Shown here in pieces: positions 8,712-14,697 of a stretch of 14,697 nt of DNA. Each line of letters opens with the position of its first letter. Within the stretch, counting starts at the first letter, position 1. Source of the DNA: Planctomycetaceae bacterium (GTDB taxonomy: Bacteria; Planctomycetota; Planctomycetia; Pirellulales; Pirellulaceae). The position numbers were made by a program, and so were the translations under genes. The notes beneath the pieces are model-generated. The model was not told the DNA's origin. It saw nothing but the letters and a program-made list of their open reading frames with translations, and made no database searches. Location: NCBI GenBank assembly GCA_002685655.1, contig NYXM01000068.1, positions 1 to 14,697 on the forward strand. The letters run 5' to 3'.

Positions 8712-11422
8712 TGTTTCGTATCTCTTTGTGCGTTCAAAACTCGCCCGGCCAGACAACCGAGCCACTCTTCACTCTCGACGGCAATACGTCCATTTACCAG
8801 GACGCATTCAACGCCTTCGCTGTACTGGTGAGGATTGAATGCATCAGCCTTGTCACGAATTCGTGAGGGATCGAAGACCACGATATCTGCAGCCGTGCCC
8901 TTTCGAAGCACTCCGCGGTCTTTGAGTCGCAGAATCTCGGCGGGAAGTGATGTGGAGACGCGCACCGCCTCTTCGATGCTGAACAGTTTGCGGTCGGTTG
9001 CGTAATGCCGAATCTTCCTGGGAAATGCTCCATAGAATCGTGGGTGGACGGGGCCGTCTGAAGGCAACACGATTCGCGCATCACTGGAAGTTGCGGTCCA
9101 GGGAGTTTTCGCGAATGCTTCAACGTCTGCTTCCGACATCGAATACGCTCGCAGTCGGCAACCTCCCCGCTGAGTTCGTTTGCCATCCAACTGCAGCTTG
9201 ATCGCTGCGTCAACCGGCGAAACGTCAATGCTGGCGGCGAATTCGGCCAGCGATCTGCCGATCAGCTTCTTCTTATCGTGCTCGACGATGACAATACTCT
9301 TTGCGCCGCCTCTCCGTGTGATCTCATAGTCGATGTCACTCCGGAGTTCTGTGGAGAGTGAATCGTCGTCAAGTATCGCCTGCAGTCTCGCGGCGTAGTC
9401 CGGCTGAGTGTCGGCGCTGGATTCCGTCCAGTCAGCCCCTGCCGCCCATGCGGGAATCAGAACAATTCGTCCATCGGTTCCGCTGGTATTGTATGGATAC
9501 TGGTCCGCATAGAAACGCAGGCCCCTGCTACGGGCGCCGCGAATCAGGGCGTTCATTTCGCCACTGGACCCCCAAAAATCCGTGCCACGTGCTTTGATAT
9601 GTGTAGCAACCGTCGTCACTTTCGTCATGTCAGTGATCAACATCAGCTCGCGAAGATTGTCCAGCATTGATGGCTGATCGGCAGGGTCTCGACTGGGCAG
9701 GTACCACATCGGGCGACTGCCCGAACTTCGCTCGTGAACAATGTAGACACCATTGAATTCAGCAACCGTGCCGGCGAGTGCTTCCATCTCGCGCGGCGTG
9801 CTCCAGCGACCAGGGACGTATTCCAGGCCGGCTGACATCCCAAAGGCACCGTCCTCCATTGCCGAGTGAAGCCGTTGTTGCATCCTGGCGATCTCATCCG
9901 GCGATGCCGGACGCTGGTGATCGTTTCCCATGATTTCGCCGCGAATCGTGCCGTGCCCCAGTGTCTGAATAACGTTCATTCCAATGCCCAGACGCTGCAT
10001 CGATCGTCGCTGTTGACCGAGATCGAGAGGTCCGCCGCCATCCTGGTTGACGACGACCGTGGTGATGCCCTGTGTGATCAGATTGGGGGCACTGCGTCGA
10101 GCTGGGTCATCGCTTACGAGTCCTCTATCGGCATGGCTGTGCATGTCGATGAAGCCAGGACACACAAGTTTGCCGGTCGCGTCGATCTCATTGATGCCGC
10201 GTTCCGTTTCCAGTTCACCAATTTGAGTGATCGTTCCGTTGACGATTCCGACGTCCGCGCGAAAACGCTGCTTTCCAGTCCCGTCAATCACGTCGCCACC
10301 GCGGATGATAACGTCGAACGCAGGGGCCAGCGCTTTGGTGACTTGCGGGTGTCTGGCGTTTTTCTCTTTTCCTCTGGCCTCAAGAATCAGAGCTAACAGC
10401 TTTCCAAAGTCGGATTTGGAAATAACAGTACCTTTCTGAAACGAGTTCACTCGATGGCACACAACGATGTCCCATTCAGGAATGACAACCAGGTACTGTC
10501 CGCGATAGCCGCGCGCCGAATAGCTTCCCTTTGGCAGCATTACGCCCGGAAAGTGCACACCGTCTACGGCGATCCACCACATGTATCCGTAGCCGCCAGA
10601 CTGGCCGGCATCGGAGTAGGATGCCGTACTTTCGCGAACCCACGATTCAGGCACGAGTTGCTGATCTCCCCACCGCCCGTCCTGCAACATGAGCTGGCCG
10701 AATCTGGCGAGGTCACGCGTGCTGAGACGAAAGGGGTAGGCAGGATGGACGGAGTCCTCGCCGGTGACGTATCGCGTGTCACGATCACGGCGGAAGTCCT
10801 GCATTCCCAGCGGACTTGCGATACGAGCTTCAAATTCTTCAAAGATGCTGCGCCCGGTTAGGTTTTCGAAGATCGAACAAAGAACGTTGAAGTCCCAATT
10901 GTTGTAATACCAGAACGTATTCGGAGCATGCGATCCGCGCTTCGGACGCCGAGCTGCCATCGACTTGGTTTCAAACAGCGCCGGGTGGTAGACACCCGAA
11001 CGAGCCTTCAGCAAATCGCGAATTGTGGCCTGCCGCTCCACGTCCGTGAGCGACGGTTCGTTGTCGTTGACACCCAGTTGTTTGAGCGTGCGATTCAAGT
11101 CGATCGTTCCTTCCTCCACAGGAAGGCCAAACAGGGCACTCAGCAGGCTCTTGCGCGTGGAATGACATTTCAGAGGCATCGCCACGGCACCCCACTGGTC
11201 GACGACTTCGCCGTGTTGCATGATTACGACGGCTGCAGTGTCCAGTGTTTTGGAAAACGCGTGCGCTTCGTTCAGTCGTTCTTCCGACCAGTCTGATGCG
11301 TCCGCTACGAACGATGTCGCAAGTGCACAAACCACAATCGACGCACGCATCAGCAGTCTCGCCGGCGCGGAACGCCATGCGTTCCGGAGAATGTTGCTAC
11401 CGTTGGAAATTCGACTTGGCAT
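8708..11422 (-). CDS. Serine beta-lactamase-like domain fused to D-aminoacylase (N-acyl-D-amino-acid deacylase-type amidohydrolase)
   Basis: 904 aa. Residues 26-43 are a signal segment ([18 protein letters not shown]), so the protein is exported; Met25 is an alternative start, but AGGGA lies eight bases before the ATG at 11422. Residues 45-350 are a class C beta-lactamase/S12-type domain with STRK (Ser88, Lys91), YNN (Tyr173, Asn175) and GYRGQ (305-309) at the KTG-equivalent position. Residues 368-890 are an amidohydrolase of the D-aminoacylase family: [14 protein letters not shown] opening strand, metal ligands DMHSH (His428, His430), HERS (His563), THIKARG (His608), and catalytic Asp789 in PSDG. 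The bridging Cys expected after TTVVV in classic D-aminoacylases is absent; the segment reads NQDGGG. Known members release D-amino acids from N-acyl-D-amino acids. The stump of an asparaginase/isoaspartyl peptidase gene ends 11 bases upstream, and the CocE fusion overlaps downstream. Domains firm, exact substrate uncertain. Confidence 0.88.
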   Translation of the reverse strand: MPSRISNGSNILRNAWRSAPARLLMRASIVVCALATSFVADASDWSEERLNEAHAFSKTLDTAAVVIMQHGEVVDQWGAVAMPLKCHSTRKSLLSALFGLPVEEGTIDLNRTLKQLGVNDNEPSLTDVERQATIRDLLKARSGVYHPALFETKSMAARRPKRGSHAPNTFWYYNNWDFNVLCSIFENLTGRSIFEEFEARIASPLGMQDFRRDRDTRYVTGEDSVHPAYPFRLSTRDLARFGQLMLQDGRWGDQQLVPESWVRESTASYSDAGQSGGYGYMWWIAVDGVHFPGVMLPKGSYSARGYRGQYLVVIPEWDIVVCHRVNSFQKGTVISKSDFGKLLALILEARGKEKNARHPQVTKALAPAFDVIIRGGDVIDGTGKQRFRADVGIVNGTITQIGELETERGINEIDATGKLVCPGFIDMHSHADRGLVSDDPARRSAPNLITQGITTVVVNQDGGGPLDLGQQRRSMQRLGIGMNVIQTLGHGTIRGEIMGNDHQRPASPDEIARMQQRLHSAMEDGAFGMSAGLEYVPGRWSTPREMEALAGTVAEFNGVYIVHERSSGSRPMWYLPSRDPADQPSMLDNLRELMLITDMTKVTTVATHIKARGTDFWGSSGEMNALIRGARSRGLRFYADQYPYNTSGTDGRIVLIPAWAAGADWTESSADTQPDYAARLQAILDDDSLSTELRSDIDYEITRRGGAKSIVIVEHDKKKLIGRSLAEFAASIDVSPVDAAIKLQLDGKRTQRGGCRLRAYSMSEADVEAFAKTPWTATSSDARIVLPSDGPVHPRFYGAFPRKIRHYATDRKLFSIEEAVRVSTSLPAEILRLKDRGVLRKGTAADIVVFDPSRIRDKADAFNPHQYSEGVECVLVNGRIAVESEEWLGCLAGRVLNAQRDTKQ

Positions 11423-11433
11423 GTCCCAGGTCC

Positions 11434-11658
<225 letters not shown>

Positions 11659-11661
11659 TCA

Positions 11662-11818
11662 CTCGTGTCGAGCACCGGACGCCGTGTCCAGAGCATCATT
11701 GAATAGTAGCGCAAGTTGGTAGCGATCAAGGCCAAGTATCTGAACGGTGAGCCATCATTAGCAACAGGCTCGACGTCATGATTGTTTTCCAGGGATTCGC
11801 AATTCAATGGGAAGACCC
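11662..11818. other. Gene-poor gap, probably decayed coding sequence
   Basis: These 157 bases lie between the asparaginase stump and the stop of the 844-aa gene. A minus-strand frame through the stretch (from 11822) stays open over 140 codons into the asparaginase region, but its product resembles nothing I know and shadows the recognised stump in another frame. I see no convincing promoter, hairpin or RNA gene. The most likely content is debris from the deletion that removed most of the asparaginase gene. Confidence 0.35.
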
Positions 11819-14353
11819 TCATTGGCCAGCTTGTTCACCGACAATTTGGAACGCGTACAGCGTGGCATCGCGTAAGTGAAACTTTAGCTGCACGATTTGG
11901 TTTCGCAAGTCTGATAGGCCGGCGCGGGTCTTCCATCTCGGTTGCCAACGGAGTTCATTCAGTTTCGTTGCAGACAGGACTTCTTCACCTGAAAATCCGG
12001 CCAAGGGTCGACCGGCCTCGTCGAGCACTTCAACCGACACTTCGCCGCCACGAGCGTCCACGTTGAGCATCAACCTGTCACCTTCCAGCTTGAACGGCTT
12101 GGTCACAACGGTACCCTCATTCTCTCCGGCCATGAGGCCAACGAAACCGTCCAGTCGTAGCGTCGCGAGTCCAATGGCGTGCTCGCGGTCGAATCGGATC
12201 TGCTCGCTGCCATGCCGCTCATTCGCGCCGTCGTAATAGATCCAATGCTTGTCGGCGTGAGTTACGATCGTAGAGGCGGGCATGATGATGTCTTTGTCGA
12301 AGGCACTGTCCGGACCGCGAGGCACTAGCGGTTGGCCCGTGTAGACCCAGTGCATGTCCCACGAATCGGCATCACGACTGGTGGCGATGTAGAAATTCAT
12401 CACGTCCCGCTCGTGGCGTTTGCGAGTGTCGGTGGTCTTGCCTTCGGTCACATCGCCTGGATAGTCGTAAACCGAGAGCAGGGCGAAATAGACGCCCTGA
12501 TAGATCCAGCACGTTGTCGCGTAGATCTGGCGGCGTTGCGCCTCGCCTTTTCCCTCCTTGTCGAAAATCCACTCACGGACCAGCGTCCAGTTCGCGGGGT
12601 TAGTCCGCAGGTTGGGGTTGGTCATGCTGCGCGTGCCCCGCAGTTCTGTAGAACCACCAGCTGTGCCGAAATCGGATCGCGTGAAGAGTCGATAAGTATT
12701 GGCTTCGTGATCCCAAAGGATCTGGTTGTAGGTGTCCGCAGCCCGTTTGGTCACAGGCTTGCCGTCGTTGTAAGGAGTCCAACGAATCCCGTCAGCCGAA
12801 TGTGCGATTCCGGCGGCCATTCCCGGAGCGTCGTAGCCCGCCTTGAACCGTCGCTGCGGGTCAGTCTCTGCCGGATCGATCTCGACTGCGAGCGTGTAGT
12901 CACCCGCGAAATTGATCCCCTGGACATCCGCCCGATTTTTGAAGGTCAGACCATCCGACGATTCCGCGTAGCCGAAGCCACTTGTTCCCGGCTTGCGGAA
13001 CCAGAGCTTAAACTTTCCTTCGTCGTGCAGGACCGTTCCATAGAACCGGCCGTCTGTGAAGATCGGCTTGCCGTCGTTGGCTTTGGTGACCTGCCCCAAC
13101 ACGCGAGTCACCGATTGTGTCTCGGCCACCACGAAGTCATCCACGAACAACTGCTTGCGAAACCCGAAAGTCAGCGGTCCCAGGTCACGCAGAACTTCGA
13201 ACGGTGGTTCATAGGCCTTCTCGCCACCTTCGCGCGACGTGAAGAAATTGAACAAGTAAACGCCGTCCGCTCCCGCTTTGATGAGCTGTGTTGCCGCATG
13301 GCGATATTGGTCGGCGGTGAGATTCTTCTGGCCGCCACCCTTCGTGCATTCGATACCGCCGTAAACCGGCGCGGTCGTGATGGCTTGCTTCCACTTGCCG
13401 ATAGGCAGATCGCCCCGTTCGTGCAGGAATTCAGAGACCGCAACGAAATCGACCCAGCCGTGCTTCACCCAGGCGGGCACGTCGCAACCGAGTTGCCGCG
13501 AGGTTTTGGGCGTCGGTGGAGTGCGGCCATAGTTCGACGGCGGACGCACCGAAAGCACCAACCGGCGCCCTCGTTCGTGTCCAACTTCATCGAGCATCTT
13601 GCGAACTCGCTCGACCAGCGAATTCATCTTCGCGACGCGCTCGTCGGTCGAACCGTCTTTGAAAAACGTTGGGAAGCGATTGAAGTCGAGTTCGATACCG
13701 TCGCAGTCGTAACGCCGGACGGCTTCTTCGATCAGCTGAAATGTGTACTCGCGGACCTCGTCGCGTCCGAAGTCTATCGCCCCTTTGCCTTGATACTGTT
13801 TTGTGCCCAGACGCCAGTCAGCATGATCCACCAGGAACTGCGTGCGGAGAAAATCGTTGCCGTGATCGTCATTCATGCGAAACGTGAGCAACGCCTCGCA
13901 GCCGTGCCGCTTCGCTTCGGCCAGCATAACCGCATACGGATCGATGTTGGCGTCAAAGAACGCGTTCAAGTTGTCGAACCGCTGCTTCTCCGACGCCGGC
14001 CACATCGCTCGCTCGGCGGGAGTCGACAACGTGCCGCGCATCGTGCCAACTTTCGTCGGGTAGTACATGACCTGCGCGTTAATGCAGACCAGCACCGTAT
14101 CGACATGGCTTCCGTCGTAAGCGATCTCTTCGATCAACCGCTTCACGTCATCGACATTCACCGCCACCGGCCCCTTGCTGTCGGCTTTCGTCGATAGGCA
14201 CGAATCGCCGTCAAAGTTGTAAAGTACACGCCGGGTTCGCGTGGGATTCCCGACTGGCTCTGACTCGTCTTGAGCTGACGCACCCGGCTTGACATGGCTC
14301 GCGATGAGTGTCCACAGAATCAGCAGGAGAATTCTACGAGCGAAAACAGCCAT
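11819..14353 (-). CDS. Secreted GH10-like TIM barrel fused to GH32/GH43-type beta-propeller
   Basis: 844 aa with signal peptide (residues 5-27, ending ASA). Residues 40-400 form a TIM barrel of the glycosyl-hydrolase-10-like type: VLYNFDGDS opening strand, RMNDDH at strand 159-164, GIELDFNRFP with candidate acids Glu221 and Asp223, and VDFVAVSEF and DGVYLFNF late strands. From about 405 a new domain begins with KQLFVDDFVV, followed by blade motifs such as FYGTVLHDEGKFKLWFRKPG, GFGYAESSDGLTF, GIAHSADGIRW and YYDGANERHGSEQIR, which resemble five-bladed propellers of GH32/GH43-like proteins common in planctomycetes. The last ~110 residues look like a beta-sandwich. A role in polysaccharide or glycoconjugate breakdown outside the cytoplasm is inferred; no substrate is evident. 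The start has GGAGA ten bases upstream (14364-14368), slightly far. A 621-aa open frame on the opposite strand is an antisense shadow. Confidence 0.8.
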   Translation of the reverse strand: MAVFARRILLLILWTLIASHVKPGASAQDESEPVGNPTRTRRVLYNFDGDSCLSTKADSKGPVAVNVDDVKRLIEEIAYDGSHVDTVLVCINAQVMYYPTKVGTMRGTLSTPAERAMWPASEKQRFDNLNAFFDANIDPYAVMLAEAKRHGCEALLTFRMNDDHGNDFLRTQFLVDHADWRLGTKQYQGKGAIDFGRDEVREYTFQLIEEAVRRYDCDGIELDFNRFPTFFKDGSTDERVAKMNSLVERVRKMLDEVGHERGRRLVLSVRPPSNYGRTPPTPKTSRQLGCDVPAWVKHGWVDFVAVSEFLHERGDLPIGKWKQAITTAPVYGGIECTKGGGQKNLTADQYRHAATQLIKAGADGVYLFNFFTSREGGEKAYEPPFEVLRDLGPLTFGFRKQLFVDDFVVAETQSVTRVLGQVTKANDGKPIFTDGRFYGTVLHDEGKFKLWFRKPGTSGFGYAESSDGLTFKNRADVQGINFAGDYTLAVEIDPAETDPQRRFKAGYDAPGMAAGIAHSADGIRWTPYNDGKPVTKRAADTYNQILWDHEANTYRLFTRSDFGTAGGSTELRGTRSMTNPNLRTNPANWTLVREWIFDKEGKGEAQRRQIYATTCWIYQGVYFALLSVYDYPGDVTEGKTTDTRKRHERDVMNFYIATSRDADSWDMHWVYTGQPLVPRGPDSAFDKDIIMPASTIVTHADKHWIYYDGANERHGSEQIRFDREHAIGLATLRLDGFVGLMAGENEGTVVTKPFKLEGDRLMLNVDARGGEVSVEVLDEAGRPLAGFSGEEVLSATKLNELRWQPRWKTRAGLSDLRNQIVQLKFHLRDATLYAFQIVGEQAGQ

Positions 14354-14486
14354 GGGATTTTCGTCTCCAGTCTGAGTTTGAATGCGTCACGCTACCTGCC
14401 ACCGGATGGCCGCGGCAGTCATCATTGTCGATTCTACGACCTCGCACCAAACCCGCACCTGTCGACCGAAGTGCTGGAACTTGGCT

Positions 14487-14506
14487 TTTCTGTGCTGCCG
14501 CAGAAA
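14487..14506 (-). terminator. Hairpin just after the right-edge gene
   Basis: TTTCTG (14487-14492) and CAGAAA (14501-14506) are perfect inverted arms around eight bases. On the minus strand the hairpin begins seven bases after the TAG stop at 14513-14515. There is no strong T-tract after it, so it is a weak terminator candidate. Confidence 0.3.
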
Positions 14507-14512
14507 CTTGGT

Positions 14513-14697
14513 CTAGTCGGATATCGTGAGCCGGTACACCTTGTCAAAAGCACCGGCAACTTCGTGCCTAAAAACTGCAATGAAGAGTGCTTCTCCACGA
14601 GGCGTCAAGTAATACGGTACGACCTTGCTGGGAAGAAACTGGCTGAGATCATCCCAAGTTCCTTCTTTCAAATCCCGCCAGGTTCTGAAGCGAATGA
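14513..14697 (-). CDS. Partial hypothetical protein, C-terminal 60 residues
   Basis: The minus-strand frame is open from the right edge to TAG at 14513-14515 and gives 60 residues, with no internal stop while both other minus frames stop quickly. The start lies outside the window. The product begins IRFRTWRDLKEGTWDDLSQF and ends with VYRLTISD. It is mixed charged and hydrophobic, without a membrane segment or recognisable motif. I do not recognise the family. The next gene on the same strand starts 159 bases away. Confidence 0.6.
   Translation of the reverse strand, partial: IRFRTWRDLKEGTWDDLSQFLPSKVVPYYLTPRGEALFIAVFRHEVAGAFDKVYRLTISD

Noticed and set aside
8712..8765. Longer start for the CocE/beta-lactamase fusion at 8765
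   Set aside because: It would overlap the upstream gene by 58 bases and add 18 charged residues before the signal segment; the ATGA overlap at 8708-8711 is a better start.
12332..14197. 621-aa open frame on the plus strand
   Set aside because: It lies wholly antisense to the 844-aa barrel/propeller gene, which has a signal peptide and recognisable folds. The antisense product is Arg/Val/His-rich without domains, as expected for a codon-bias shadow.
14409..14416. GCCGCGGC palindrome
   Set aside because: An eight-base GC palindrome in moderately GC-rich DNA is readily expected by chance, and nothing around it suggests a site.

Overview
This window looks like chromosomal DNA of a planctomycete, probably from the Pirellulaceae or a related group. 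That is an inference from gene style: moderate-to-high GC, long secreted proteins with N-terminal signal peptides, unusual fusions of hydrolase domains, an FG-GAP protein ending in a YRRLKQNWNYYSP-type tail, and a TIM-barrel/collagen-binding-domain hydrolase. I see no rRNA, tRNA, CRISPR array, insertion sequence or phage gene.

Layout from left to right. Positions 90-3070 hold two minus-strand genes for exported proteins: a papain-fold (NlpC/P60-like) cysteine hydrolase and an FG-GAP/VCBS beta-propeller protein. The 166-base gap between them carries a tandem dyad repeat that looks like an operator. From 3071 to 3208 is a divergent intergenic region. At 3209-5628 two plus-strand genes lie one base apart: a GH5/DUF4038-like barrel protein, and an alpha/beta-hydrolase gene that appears broken by a frameshift in a run of five C and by loss of its catalytic core. 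At 5633-5649 a hairpin separates them from converging minus-strand genes.

Positions 5679-11658 are the most interesting part. Reading on the minus strand, there is the C-terminal stump of an isoaspartyl peptidase/L-asparaginase gene, then a 904-aa fusion of a serine beta-lactamase-like domain to a D-aminoacylase-type amidohydrolase. This is followed, through a 4-base ATGA overlap, by a 1010-aa fusion of a CocE/NonD (X-Pro dipeptidyl-peptidase S15) hydrolase to a second serine beta-lactamase-like domain. The two fusions have mirrored domain order. In the CocE domain the nucleophilic serine is replaced by leucine, while the expected Asp, His and oxyanion Tyr remain. The known activities of these families (D-acyl-amino-acid amides, D-aminopeptides, aminoacyl esters, beta-aspartyl bonds) suggest a secreted or periplasmic unit that dismantles unusual, D-amino-acid-containing or isopeptide-containing peptides. 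This is an inference from context, not a demonstrated pathway.

Positions 11819-14353 encode an 844-aa secreted protein that joins a GH10-like TIM barrel to a GH32/GH43-type beta-propeller. The right edge (14513-14697) holds the last 60 codons of another minus-strand gene that I do not recognise. Overall the window is an accessory region of exported polymer- and peptide-degrading enzymes, with at least two decaying genes.
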